From NCBI GenBank assembly GCA_019247845.1, contig JAFBAL010000054.1, positions 62,001 through 126,000 on the forward strand: 64,000 bases of DNA. The letters run 5' to 3'. The stretch comes from Alphaproteobacteria bacterium (GTDB lineage Bacteria > Pseudomonadota > Alphaproteobacteria > Micropepsales > Micropepsaceae). Shown here one piece after another: positions 16,811 to 26,335 of this stretch; positions within the stretch are counted from its first letter, which is position 1; every line of letters starts with the position of its first letter. The notes under the pieces were generated by a model. It was given only the letters and a program-made list of their open reading frames with translations, had not been told where the DNA came from and did not search any database. The translations under genes and the position numbers were made by a program.

Positions 16811-18829
16811 TTACAGGCTCTTCAGATACTCTACCAGAGCCCAGCGCTCCTTGTCGTCGAGGGCGACGCCGTAATAGTGGCCGTTGTTGTAGTTGCCGAG
16901 AACCGGCTCGCCGTCCGCCTGATAGACGTGGAATTCCGAAGTGCCGGGCAGGTTGGGCGTCGAGACGAAGCCCGCGAGCCTGGGATCGTATTCGCGGCTG
17001 CCGACGGAGAAGTCGTCGGGCCGCGTACACGCCTTGTCGGCGCCGTCGCGGTCGCACTGAACCGGCGCCGGCGGCGGCTTGTCGCTCTCGTTCATGACGG
17101 TCGCCGGCAGCAGCAGATCGTAGAGCGTGGGCACCGAGCCGTTGTGCAGATAGGGCGCCGTCGCCCAGATTCCGTCGAGCGGACGCGCCTTGTAGTGCAG
17201 GTTGAAGCTGTCCGCCGCAGCGTTCTGCGTCAGGCACTCCTTCGCCTGGTTCTGCTTGGCGCGGTTGGCCACCGTGTCCTTGAGGCCGGGCAGATAGACG
17301 ACGCGAGAAGGCGGCGGCGCGCGCAGCAGGTTGGATTTGTATCTCTGCCCGACAAGGTCGTGCCACGCCTTCGCGGCGAGGTCGCCCGCGTCGCCGGCGA
17401 TCGCCTCGACCACGGTGTGCTTGAGCATCTTGGCGACGCTGACATTGGTGGCGCCGAACCGTTCGGACGACAGCGGCAGCACGCGCCGCCCGTCGAGCCA
17501 GCCGGAATCCGACTGGAAGCGATAGGTGTTGCAGGCGAGCCAGATATCGGTCTGGCCTTCCTGCAGCGGCTGGAACGACACGGTGATCGACGTGTACTTG
17601 CCCTCGGTGTTCTTCACGTCCTTCTGGTTCTCGTGGCAGGAGGCGCAGTTGCCGAGCGCCATGTCGTGATAGTTGCGGCCCGTCGCGGAATCCGTGCCGC
17701 CTTCATAGATCGTCTTGCCGAGCGCGAGCTTGGCGTCGTCGAGCTTGCCCAGCCAATCCGGCCATTTCGGCGGATCCAGCGTGATCAGCCTGCGCTCCAG
17801 GTCGATCAGATTGCTGATCTGGACGGTGGAGTTGTAGCCCTGGATCAAGGTCGGGGTCTTGGTGTCGACCTGACCGAAGACGCCGATCACCTCGCCGATG
17901 TTGCGCCCCAGCGCCCCGATATTCGTGACGTTGCCGCGGATCGTGTATTCGGGGCTGTTGGCGACGATGCCGTTGTACTGGACGACGTCTTCGATCGGCG
18001 CGTCCCAGATGAAGGGATAGGACGCCGGCGCGTCGGACGGCGTCGCGATCGCCACCTGCTTGCCGACCTCGGCCGTGGGCTTGGCCAGCACCGCCAGCAT
18101 CTCGATCTTGTTGAGGATGTGGCCCTGCGCGTCGAGGCGGCCATGGCCGTAGCGCAGCGGCGTGTCGTTCTTGGCGGCGAGGTTGGCTTCCCAGGCGATG
18201 AGCTCGCCCAGTTCCCGGCGCAGCGTCGTTTTTTGCGCGTCGGTGGCCGAGCCGCCCAGGACGGCGGTGGCGAAGCGGTCGAACTTGGCGCCGTCGGTGC
18301 TCGTCTCCTTCAGCCCATCGAGCATCTCTTCCAGCATGGTCTGGAAGTCGCCGAGCGTCGGCGCGCCGTCCAGGCGCATCGTGTGGCCCTGATAGGTCAT
18401 GTCGTTGGTGTGGCAGGCCGAGCAGTTGAGCCCGAACCACGGCTTCTCGAGGTCGCCGTTCGCCGCCATCGTCGGATAGGTCAGCTTGGCGCCCGATAGG
18501 CGGCTCTGGTCGGATTGCGTGTCGACGACGAAGCCGATCGGCCAGCCGCTTGTATTGTGCTCGGTGATGTAGTTGAGGCTCTTGAGGTTGTCGTCGCCGA
18601 AGACCTTGTCGGTCGAGCCCTTCTTCTCCAGCGCCTTGGCCCAGGATTCGGGAAGCAGGCGCGAGCCCTGGGTGGTGCTGTACCACCAGCTCTGCTCCTG
18701 CTTGGTCCAGCCCTGCCATTTCTCCGGCGGCTTGGGCGGTTCCTGCGGCTTGTTGGTCGTCGTCTGCTGCTGCGAGCAGCCGATCAGACTGGCGAGCGCG
18801 AATCCGGCGATGACGAGCGTGATCTTCAT
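16811..18829 (-). CDS. Di-heme cytochrome c lipoprotein (CcpA/MauG/RoxA-like)
   Basis: The product is 672 aa. The signal peptide ends in a lipobox (ALASLIGC, Cys18), so it should be an outer-membrane or periplasmic lipoprotein. A Pro/Gln-rich linker (NKPQEPPKPPEKW) follows. There are two c-type heme sites, CSACH at 136-140 and CASCH at 395-399. The late segment APYLHNGSVPTLYDLL is shared with di-heme peroxidase-like proteins. The CSACH/CASCH pair and about 70 kDa size recall the rubber oxygenase RoxA group, but the heme spacing (259 residues) appears wider than I remember for RoxA. Peroxidase or oxygenase activity is inference. The ATG at 18829 is chosen over an upstream start because it begins the signal peptide. 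Confidence 0.75.
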   Translation of the reverse strand: MKITLVIAGFALASLIGCSQQQTTTNKPQEPPKPPEKWQGWTKQEQSWWYSTTQGSRLLPESWAKALEKKGSTDKVFGDDNLKSLNYITEHNTSGWPIGFVVDTQSDQSRLSGAKLTYPTMAANGDLEKPWFGLNCSACHTNDMTYQGHTMRLDGAPTLGDFQTMLEEMLDGLKETSTDGAKFDRFATAVLGGSATDAQKTTLRRELGELIAWEANLAAKNDTPLRYGHGRLDAQGHILNKIEMLAVLAKPTAEVGKQVAIATPSDAPASYPFIWDAPIEDVVQYNGIVANSPEYTIRGNVTNIGALGRNIGEVIGVFGQVDTKTPTLIQGYNSTVQISNLIDLERRLITLDPPKWPDWLGKLDDAKLALGKTIYEGGTDSATGRNYHDMALGNCASCHENQKDVKNTEGKYTSITVSFQPLQEGQTDIWLACNTYRFQSDSGWLDGRRVLPLSSERFGATNVSVAKMLKHTVVEAIAGDAGDLAAKAWHDLVGQRYKSNLLRAPPPSRVVYLPGLKDTVANRAKQNQAKECLTQNAAADSFNLHYKARPLDGIWATAPYLHNGSVPTLYDLLLPATVMNESDKPPPAPVQCDRDGADKACTRPDDFSVGSREYDPRLAGFVSTPNLPGTSEFHVYQADGEPVLGNYNNGHYYGVALDDKERWALVEYLKSL

Positions 18830-18928
18830 GCGAGCCCCCGAGAACAGCCGCTTGGAGGCTAGCACAACTGAAGGCGGAATCCTGACTTTTTGACCGGAAA
18901 GCGAATCGCCTGAGGCGACCGGAGGTTC

Positions 18929-19279
18929 TCAGCCGCGGCCGGACGAGACCGCGGGGACGTCGATCGAGCTCTCGATCCACTCCTTGATCTTCGACTTGGG
19001 CAGCGCGCCCACCTTGGTGGCCGCGACCTGGCCGCCCTGGAAGATCATCATGGTGGGGATGCCGCGCACGCCGTATTTCTGCGGCACGTGCGGGTTCTCG
19101 TCGATGTTGATCTTGGCGATGGTCACGCGGCCGTTCATCTCGGCCGACAGCTCGTCCAGCGCCGGCGCGATCATCTTGCAGGGGCCGCACCATTCCGCCC
19201 AGAAATCCACCACCACCGGACCCTTGGCGTTGAGGACGTCGTTCTGGAAAGAGGCATCGGAGACCTTGATCGGCTGCAT
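18929..19279 (-). CDS. trxA: Thioredoxin
   Basis: The product is 116 aa. Cytoplasmic dithiol reductase. Active site WCGPCK in [23 protein letters not shown]; cis-proline in [14 protein letters not shown]. The short tail ([10 protein letters not shown]) is slightly longer than usual. It sits 54 nt downstream of addA, the typical addB-addA-trxA order of alphaproteobacteria, and convergent to the accD-folC block apart from the inserted genes 15899-18829. Confidence 0.95.
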   Translation of the reverse strand: MQPIKVSDASFQNDVLNAKGPVVVDFWAEWCGPCKMIAPALDELSAEMNGRVTIAKINIDENPHVPQKYGVRGIPTMMIFQGGQVAATKVGALPKSKIKEWIESSIDVPAVSSGRG

Positions 19280-19333
19280 GGCGTATCCTTCGGTTGCTGC
19301 TGGACCTGAATCTAGGAACGCACGGGCACGAAA

Positions 19334-22300
19334 TCAATCTTCGCCGCTTTCGGAAGAAATCCGCGCCGCGATCCGGGACATTTCGGCGTCCAGAAGGCCG
19401 TCCGAGAGCGGCATCAGGCTCGGCCCCTCGGTCCAGACCAGGGCGCAGGCGATTCGTTTTCCTTTGAAAACCTTGGCCGCCGCGGCGCGGTAGAGCGCCA
19501 TTTGCGTTTTATAGAGACGCGCCAGCTCGGCCTCGCTGGCCGGCGGCGGGCGGTTGGTCTTGTAGTCGACGATCAACACCTCGTTTTCTGTGATTGCCAG
19601 CCGGTCGATGCGGCCGTTGACCCGGGCCGTGGGGCCGAGCTCGGGAAGCTTGGCGGTCAGGCCGACCTCGGCGCGGCTTCCGCGCGCAAAGGCCGCCGCA
19701 AAGCGCGGATCGTTCAGTACACGGAGCGTCTCGCGGGCGAGCTGCTCGCCGTCCTCCACGCCGCGCGCCTTCAGAAAGCGCAACGCCATGGCCTCGCGTT
19801 TCTCCTCCGGAATCTCGGGCAGACGTGCCAGCAGCGTGTGCACCAGCTGGCCGCGGCGGAAGCGCGTCGCGGGACGCCTCGACGGCGCGGGCTCGTCCTC
19901 GCCGCTGGCTTCGGAGGGTTGGATCATGCGCGGGTCTGCGCGCTCCTTGGCCACCGGACGGTCGAGCCACGGCTTCAAGGTCAGCGGCGGCGCCTCGAAC
20001 GGCAGGCGCGGCTCGGCCGCTTCGTCTGTCAAATCGCCCAGCACGCGCACCGTCTCGCCGTCGCGCTCGACCTGCGTGCCGACGGCCTGGGCGGCGCGGG
20101 CGCAGAGCGCGTACCACGAGCCTTCCCTGGTGCCGCGCTTGTTCTCGAACCCCGCGACATAGAGCCGGTCTTTGGCGCGGGTGAGCGCGACATAGAGCAG
20201 GCGGCGATGCTCCTTCAGCGTCTCTTCGGATGCCTCGGTCTTGGCGCGCTTGACGGCATCGGGCGCGATGTCGTCGGCGACGGGGAACAGCGCGGCGTCG
20301 CCGCTATAGAGCAGATGGCCCTTCTTGCCCGGCGGCTCGGGCAGGGTGGTGGTATCGGCCAGGATGACGATCTCGGCCTCAAGCCCCTTGGCGCCGTGCA
20401 CGGTCATCACGCGCACCTCGTTGCGGCCGCGCTCCATGTCGCGCTTGACCTCGGCGCCGCCGCGCTCGACCCAATGCAGGAAACCTTCCAGCGACGGCGT
20501 GTTCTGGCTCTCATGCGCCAGCGCGTGCGACAGGAACTCGTCGATCGCGTCACCCGCCTCGTGGCCGAGCCGCGCCAGCAGCTTCATGCGCATGCCGCGC
20601 GGGCCCAGCGCATGGGCGTAGAACTCGAACGGCGGCATATAGTCCGCGCGCCCGCGCATATCGGCCAGAAAGTCGTGGCTCGCGCCGCCTTGGCGCGTGA
20701 GCGCGCTCCACAGCCGGCCTTCGCGGCCATGCGCGAGCTCGAACAACTCCTCCTCGCTCATGCCGATCATCGGCGAGCGCAGGAGCGCCGCGAGATTCAG
20801 GTCGTCCTCCGGCAGCAGCACGAAGCGGCCGAGCGCGATCAGGTCCATCACCGCGATCTGCTCGGTCAAGCGGATGCGGTCGGCGCCCGCCACCGCGATG
20901 CCGCGTTCCTTCAGGCGGCGGATCACCTCGCTGCCGAAGGGCTCGCGCCGCGGCAGCAGGATCATGATGTCGCCCGGCGCGATGGCCTCGTCGCGGCCGG
21001 GAAGGCGCGTGCTGCCGTCGGTCCAGCGCTTGATCTTGTCGGCGATCTTGGTCGCGAGCCGCACCACGGGGCTGGTGCGCGACTCCACGTCGACGGGACG
21101 CCAGACGTCCGGCTCGGGCGCTTCGGACGGTTTGATCGGCGGCCACACCTCGACGCGGCCCTTTGCGGACTCGCGCAGCGGCGTGTGATGGATAGGCTCG
21201 TTCTGCGAGGTCAGACCGGCGCTGGCCTCGGGCGTGGAGAAGACCTCATCGACGAAGCGCAATATCTCGGGCGCCGAGCGCCGCGAGGTTTGCAGCCGCT
21301 CGTCGGCGAAGTCGTGACGCGCAGCGTCCGCGCGGGCCTTGAAATAGACGCGGTTGACGTCGAACTGCTTCGGCTCCGCGCCCTGGAAGCTGAAGATCGA
21401 TTGCTTCTCGTCGCCGACCGCGAAGACGGTGCGCGTGCCTTCGTGGCTTCCGGCGCCGGCGAAGAACTCCTCGGTCAGCTTGCGCACGATGGCCCATTGC
21501 TCGGGGCTGGTGTCCTGCGCTTCGTCGATCAATATGTGATCGAGCCCGCCGTCGAGCTTGAACAGCACCCACTGCGCCGCGTCGCCGCGTTCCAGCAGCT
21601 TCAGCGTCTCGGCGATGAGGTCGTCGTAGTCGAGCACGCCGCGCGCGCGCTTCATGCTGGCATAGATGTCGCGCACCGCGTCGGCGACGATGAGCATCGC
21701 TTCGGCCAGGGCTGCGGCCTGCGCGGCGCGATGGCATTGCTCGGCGGAGAGGAACTCGCTGCAGAAACCTTCGAGCGCGGCGAGCAGGTCGGGCCGCGCC
21801 TTGGCCAGCGCGGCGGTGGCAAGGCGCGCGCGACGCTCGCCGCTCTGGGTCAGCACGACGTCGCGGAACAGCGCGAACCGCGAAAGCGCATCGCTCGCGG
21901 CGAGAGCGTCGGCGAGCTCCTGTCCGCGCTCGATGTCGGTCTTGCTTCCCGTGGCGAGCCAGGCCGCGATCTCGGCGAGCGGCATCGTCTCGGCAAGCAC
22001 GACGAAGCGTTCGGCGACGCCGCGCGGCGTGTCGGTGGCCGCCGCGCCATGCGCCACGCGCAGCCGCCCGGTCAACGCATCCGCGTGGCCGAAGAAGCGG
22101 TCGAGCTTGCGCCGGTCGGTGCTCAGCGCGGCGTCGAGCAACTGCTGCATGCGGCCTTCGCTGGTCTGGGTGACGAGATGGGCGACTGCTGCCGCCAGCG
22201 CCGCGTCGCCGGTGCCGGCGCGCTCCAGCACGCGCGCACGCGCTTCGGCCAAAAGGTCGCGCGCGGTGCGGTCGTCGAGCACCCGGAACGACGGCGGCAC

Positions 22301-22735
22301 GCCCGCCTCGATGGGAAAGCGCGCCAGCAGGTTCTGGCAGAAGGCGTGGATTGTCTGGATCTTCAAGCCGCCCGGCGTCTCTAGCGCCTGCGCGAACAGG
22401 CGCCGCGCCTGGGCAAGGTCGCTTGACGTGCTGGCGGTCGCTCCGACCTCGGCGATCTTCTGCTTGAGCTCGGTATCGGGAAGCATCGCCCATTGGCCGA
22501 GCTGCCGGAACAGCCGGTCCTGCATCTCGGCCGCCGCGGCCTTCGTATAGGTGAGGCAGAGGATGCGCTCGGGCCTCGCCTCGGCGAACAACAGCCGAGT
22601 CACCCGATTGGCCAAGGTGTGCGTCTTGCCTGCGCCGGCATTGGCCGCCACCCAGGCAGAGCGGTCCGGGTCGGCCGCGCGAAGAGACGGGTCGTGGATT
22701 TGCGATGGCGGATTGCGCACGGACGGGTCGCTCAT
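19334..22735 (-). CDS. addA: Double-strand break repair helicase AddA
   Basis: The product is 1133 aa. It is the UvrD-like helicase-nuclease subunit of AddAB, which resects double-strand breaks for RecA loading. Walker A is WVAANAGAGKTHTLANRV. Walker B/motif II is HILIDEAQDTSPEQW, followed by VGDEKQSIFSFQGA. Motifs V/VI are VMTVHGAKGLEAEIVILAD and RLLYVALTRAKDRLYV. The RecB-type nuclease motif LIVDYKTNRPP lies near the C-terminus. The ATG at 22735 (MSDPSVRNPP) is chosen because it gives an ATGA overlap with addB. Confidence 0.95.
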   Translation of the reverse strand: MSDPSVRNPPSQIHDPSLRAADPDRSAWVAANAGAGKTHTLANRVTRLLFAEARPERILCLTYTKAAAAEMQDRLFRQLGQWAMLPDTELKQKIAEVGATASTSSDLAQARRLFAQALETPGGLKIQTIHAFCQNLLARFPIEAGVPPSFRVLDDRTARDLLAEARARVLERAGTGDAALAAAVAHLVTQTSEGRMQQLLDAALSTDRRKLDRFFGHADALTGRLRVAHGAAATDTPRGVAERFVVLAETMPLAEIAAWLATGSKTDIERGQELADALAASDALSRFALFRDVVLTQSGERRARLATAALAKARPDLLAALEGFCSEFLSAEQCHRAAQAAALAEAMLIVADAVRDIYASMKRARGVLDYDDLIAETLKLLERGDAAQWVLFKLDGGLDHILIDEAQDTSPEQWAIVRKLTEEFFAGAGSHEGTRTVFAVGDEKQSIFSFQGAEPKQFDVNRVYFKARADAARHDFADERLQTSRRSAPEILRFVDEVFSTPEASAGLTSQNEPIHHTPLRESAKGRVEVWPPIKPSEAPEPDVWRPVDVESRTSPVVRLATKIADKIKRWTDGSTRLPGRDEAIAPGDIMILLPRREPFGSEVIRRLKERGIAVAGADRIRLTEQIAVMDLIALGRFVLLPEDDLNLAALLRSPMIGMSEEELFELAHGREGRLWSALTRQGGASHDFLADMRGRADYMPPFEFYAHALGPRGMRMKLLARLGHEAGDAIDEFLSHALAHESQNTPSLEGFLHWVERGGAEVKRDMERGRNEVRVMTVHGAKGLEAEIVILADTTTLPEPPGKKGHLLYSGDAALFPVADDIAPDAVKRAKTEASEETLKEHRRLLYVALTRAKDRLYVAGFENKRGTREGSWYALCARAAQAVGTQVERDGETVRVLGDLTDEAAEPRLPFEAPPLTLKPWLDRPVAKERADPRMIQPSEASGEDEPAPSRRPATRFRRGQLVHTLLARLPEIPEEKREAMALRFLKARGVEDGEQLARETLRVLNDPRFAAAFARGSRAEVGLTAKLPELGPTARVNGRIDRLAITENEVLIVDYKTNRPPPASEAELARLYKTQMALYRAAAAKVFKGKRIACALVWTEGPSLMPLSDGLLDAEMSRIAARISSESGED

Positions 22736-25626
22736 TCGTCCGCCTCGTTCCAGCCGCCGAGCGACCATTCGCGCACGCGCGCCAGGTGATCGTAGTCGCC
22801 CGCTAGGTCGGCGCGATAGGGCTGCACGCGCGAATGATAGGGCGTGCTCGCATCGTCGAAGAGCGCGATGCGCTGCGCCAGCCGCGCTTTCGCCTCGGCC
22901 GCGAGCGCATGCGCGTCCACCTTCACCTGGCGAAGCTCGCCGGGCTTGGCGCCGCCGGCGAAGCGGATATAGACGAGCTGCGAGGCCTCGCGCGGCGCCA
23001 CGCCTTCGAAGCCGCCGGCCTCCAGCATCGCCGCTTCCAGCGGCAGCTGCGGGGTGAGCAGCTCCTTGACCTGTTTGTCGGAGGGCGGCGCGCCGGTCTT
23101 GTAGTCGAGGATCGCCGCGGTCCCGTCACGCAGTTCGTCGATGCGGTCGGCGCGGCCGCGCAACGTGAAAGTGCCGCCGGAAGACGCAAACGCCAGCTGG
23201 CCGCCGATCTCCAGATGCGCGCGTGCAATGCCGGCGCGGCGCTCACGCTCCTTGGTCACGAACCAGCGCGCGGCATTCAGGAAGCGCGGCCGCCACAAGG
23301 CCAAGGTCGCGCTCGGCAGGCCGGCGAACAATTCGTCGGCGATCTCGACCAGCCGCAGCTCCGCGCCGGGTGGGATCAGTTGCGGGAATTCGCGGATGAA
23401 ATTCTCCAGCGCCTTGTGCACCACGCTGCCGCGCTCGAGCGGCCCGATCTCGGCATCGAGCGGATCGAGCGGCCTCAAGCCCAGCACGTGCTTGGCATAG
23501 ATCGCGTAAGGATCGCGCAGCCAGGTCTCGATCTCGGTGACGGTCAGGCTGCGCGGACGTGCGGCGACGGGCGGCGTGGGGGCAGGGCGCGCGATGCGCG
23601 GCGCGGGCACCGGCTCCTCCCACGCCTTGTGCAGCGCGATGTAATCCGTCGGCGCGTCGAGCTTGTGGCCGAGGCCCAGGCCGCCGGTCAGCTGCATCAG
23701 CCTTTGCAGCCAGCGCGAGGCGATGGTCGGCGCGCCGTCCGCCTTCATCGCCCGCGTCAGCAGCACTTCGTGCCCCGAGGCCAAGGTTGCGAAGTCGTGG
23801 GCGCTAAGGCCGATGGCGCGCTCCGGCGCTTCCAGGCCGATGGCCTTGCGCATCGGGCGCGAGAACCAGGGGTCGGCGGCGGCTCCGCCGGGCCAGCTGC
23901 CTTCGTTGAGGCTGCCCAGGATCACCAGGTCGAAATGCAGCAGGCGCGCTTCCTGGGGGCCCAGGATCGCAAGCCTGGGATGCTTGCCGAACGGCGGACG
24001 CACCGCGACCGCGCCCATCATCTCGCGGAACAGGGGCGCATAGGCGCTGGCCTCGACGGATGGAAGCGCGGCCGCGTCGCGCGCCAGCTCTTGCACGAAG
24101 CCGTGCGCGGTATTGCCTGCCTCGCCGCGCCACAGCTCTGGCGCCAAGGTCTCGGCGGCTTCGAGATGCAGCGCGAGCGTCCGTGCGATATCGATGGCGG
24201 ACGCAGCGAGCGTCTCTTCCAGCGGCCGCAGCACGCACGCGATTTGCTCGAACCACGGCGCCTTCGCCACGATGCCGTCGAGGCCCGCATCGGGCCTGGG
24301 CCCGCGCAACGCGATGTCGAGCGCGCGCGCATCGGAACGGAACGCCGCCGCGTCGCCCATCGTCGCCAGCGGATGCTTGAGCAGCGCCAGCAGCGGTGCC
24401 GGCGCGAAGCGCGCATCGGCGGCCTCGGCAAGCAGCGAGAGGAACGTGCCGGGCGGGGTGTGCGACAATGGCCGCCCGGCAGAATCGTCGATGGCGATCT
24501 GCCAGCGCTCCAACTCGGACGCGACGCGACGCGCCAGCCCGCGGTCGGGCGTGATCAACGCCGCGGTCTTGTCGGCGGTCTCCAGCGCCTCGCGCAGCGC
24601 GAGCGCGATCACCGCGGCTTCCTCGGCCGGATCGGCAGCGTGGACGAGCGAAAGTCCGTTCAGCCCTTCGGAAATCTCGCCGCCGCCGTGCTCTGCCAGC
24701 GCGCGCCAGGCGTCGGTGGTCGGCGCGGGACGCAAGGTCTCGCGCAGCAGCTGCTCGCGCGCCAGCATCGGCTCGCCGTCCCAGTCGCGCACCGCGGCGC
24801 GCGCCGCACCGATGCGCCCCAGCAGCTGCTTCATGCCGTATTGCGGATGACCTTCGTCGAGATCGTCCCAGCTTTTCTCGTCCAGCGCCTTGTCGAGGCC
24901 GGGCAACACGACCATGCCACGCGGCAGCCGCGCGATGACCTTGAGCAGCTCGCCGGTCGCGGGGATGCTGCCCGTCGAGCCCGCCGCAATGACCGGGCCG
25001 TCCGGCGGATGGGCTTCGAGGCGCTTGGCCAGCGTGCGCAACAGCGCGTTGCGCCGCGCGGCAGGATCGACCGCGCCTTCCTTTTCCAGAAGCTCCGGCC
25101 ATGCGACGCGCAGCACCTCGAGCAGGCCGAGCACGTCGTCCCAATGCGCGGCGAGGGCTTTGGGCGCGAGCGTTTCGAGCGTTTCGAGCTTGCAGCCTTG
25201 CGTCGCGAACTCGTCCATCAGCCGAGCCAGCCCGCCGGCGAGCGACGCGGCCTGTGCGAAGCCCAAGGTTCCGAGCCGCCGCGCTTCGTCCCAGCGGCGC
25301 ACCAGCGTCGCGAGCAACAGGCGCCGCCGCATCGGCGCGATGGCGGGCTTGGCGTCGAGGTCGTCGTCGCCGAACAGCAGCTCGTCCTCGTCGACGTCGC
25401 CCAGCGGCTTGAAATCGGGCAGCAGCGCAGCCCCGCCCAGGACGCGCGCGAAGCCGTCGGCGAAGGTGCGTGCCGCGCGCCGCGTCGGCAGGTAGATGGT
25501 GGCGGCCGCCAGCGCCAGCGGATCGCGCTCGGCGCCCAGCTCGGCGATCATGCCTCGCGCCAGCGTTTCGGCGAAAGGCAGGCTTGCCGCGATGGTGACG
25601 ACGTTCGGGCGGCGCTCAGGCGACAA
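22732..25626 (-). CDS. addB: Double-strand break repair protein AddB
   Basis: The product is 964 aa. Partner of AddA. It has an inactivated helicase-like fold with no Walker A at the N-terminus (begins VVTIAASLPFAETLARGM, then IYLPTRRAARTFADGF), as in alphaproteobacterial AddB. A C-terminal RecB-family nuclease domain carries GRADRIDELRDGTAAILDYKTGAPPSDKQVKELLTPQLPLEA. The end overlaps addA by 4 nt; the start overlaps the murU gene by 11 nt. Confidence 0.93.
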   Translation of the reverse strand: MSPERRPNVVTIAASLPFAETLARGMIAELGAERDPLALAAATIYLPTRRAARTFADGFARVLGGAALLPDFKPLGDVDEDELLFGDDDLDAKPAIAPMRRRLLLATLVRRWDEARRLGTLGFAQAASLAGGLARLMDEFATQGCKLETLETLAPKALAAHWDDVLGLLEVLRVAWPELLEKEGAVDPAARRNALLRTLAKRLEAHPPDGPVIAAGSTGSIPATGELLKVIARLPRGMVVLPGLDKALDEKSWDDLDEGHPQYGMKQLLGRIGAARAAVRDWDGEPMLAREQLLRETLRPAPTTDAWRALAEHGGGEISEGLNGLSLVHAADPAEEAAVIALALREALETADKTAALITPDRGLARRVASELERWQIAIDDSAGRPLSHTPPGTFLSLLAEAADARFAPAPLLALLKHPLATMGDAAAFRSDARALDIALRGPRPDAGLDGIVAKAPWFEQIACVLRPLEETLAASAIDIARTLALHLEAAETLAPELWRGEAGNTAHGFVQELARDAAALPSVEASAYAPLFREMMGAVAVRPPFGKHPRLAILGPQEARLLHFDLVILGSLNEGSWPGGAAADPWFSRPMRKAIGLEAPERAIGLSAHDFATLASGHEVLLTRAMKADGAPTIASRWLQRLMQLTGGLGLGHKLDAPTDYIALHKAWEEPVPAPRIARPAPTPPVAARPRSLTVTEIETWLRDPYAIYAKHVLGLRPLDPLDAEIGPLERGSVVHKALENFIREFPQLIPPGAELRLVEIADELFAGLPSATLALWRPRFLNAARWFVTKERERRAGIARAHLEIGGQLAFASSGGTFTLRGRADRIDELRDGTAAILDYKTGAPPSDKQVKELLTPQLPLEAAMLEAGGFEGVAPREASQLVYIRFAGGAKPGELRQVKVDAHALAAEAKARLAQRIALFDDASTPYHSRVQPYRADLAGDYDHLARVREWSLGGWNEADE

Positions 25627-26335
25627 GGTCGCTCAGGTAGTCGTCGGCGTCGCGCACGGCCTCGGGCGTGCCGACATGCATCCACACGCCGTCGAGGCGG
25701 ATGCCGTAGAGCCGCCCCTTCTCGATCGCCACGTCCCACAGCTTGTTCATCGAGAACGAGGCGCCGGGCGCGGCGTCGAAGATGCGCGGATGGACGATCT
25801 GCACGCCCGGATAGGCGAAGGGCGAGACGCGCCGCGCCGCGACGCGGCTCAAATGGCCGTCCGAGTCCATGTTGAAGTCGCCGGTGCCCTCGAAGCCCAG
25901 CGCCGTCACCATCGAGGCCATGAGCAGCAGCGCGTCCATCCGCTCGCCGTCCCAGCGCTCCTTCATGCGCTCCAGTGCGCGGCCCAGCCCCTCGACCCAC
26001 AGCGAGTCCGAATTGTGCACGAAGAACGGCTCGCCTTCGAAGTTGGGCAAGGCTTTGAGGATGCCGCCGCCGGTGCCCAGGATCTCGTCGTTCTCTTCGG
26101 AGATGCGGATATCGACGTCCTTGCGCCTGGCGAGATGCGCTTTGAGCATGTCGGCCTTGTAATGCGCGTTGACGACGATCATCGTCACGCCGGCCGCGAC
26201 GAGGCGGTCGATGGCGTGGTCGATCAGCGCCTTGCCGCGCACCTCGACCAGCGGCTTCGGCCTGTCGTCGGTCAAGGGCCGCATGCGCGTGCCCAGGCCC
26301 GCCGCCATCACCATCGCACGCGTGATCGTAGTCAA
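25616..26335 (-). CDS. murU: Nucleotidyltransferase, N-acetylmuramate-1-phosphate uridylyltransferase (MurU-like)
   Basis: The product is 239 aa. The nucleotidyltransferase signature is AMVMAAGLGTRMRPLTDDRPKPLVEVRGKALIDHAIDRL, followed by PFFVHNSDSLWVEG for the metal-binding region. Together with the adjacent AmgK-like kinase this is the MurU/AmgK pair that converts recycled MurNAc to UDP-MurNAc, bypassing de novo synthesis. That pathway conferring fosfomycin tolerance is established in Pseudomonas; here it is assigned by homology and adjacency. It overlaps the kinase by 4 nt and addB by 11 nt. Confidence 0.82.
   Translation of the reverse strand: MTTITRAMVMAAGLGTRMRPLTDDRPKPLVEVRGKALIDHAIDRLVAAGVTMIVVNAHYKADMLKAHLARRKDVDIRISEENDEILGTGGGILKALPNFEGEPFFVHNSDSLWVEGLGRALERMKERWDGERMDALLLMASMVTALGFEGTGDFNMDSDGHLSRVAARRVSPFAYPGVQIVHPRIFDAAPGASFSMNKLWDVAIEKGRLYGIRLDGVWMHVGTPEAVRDADDYLSDLVA

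Noticed and set aside
19502-22384. A 960-codon plus-strand frame opposite addA
   Set aside because: It mirrors AddA codons, has skewed composition (Arg, Gln, His, Leu) and no motif, whereas AddA has complete helicase motifs.
22834-25875. A 1013-codon plus-strand frame opposite addB
   Set aside because: Same antisense-shadow composition; AddB on minus is convincing.
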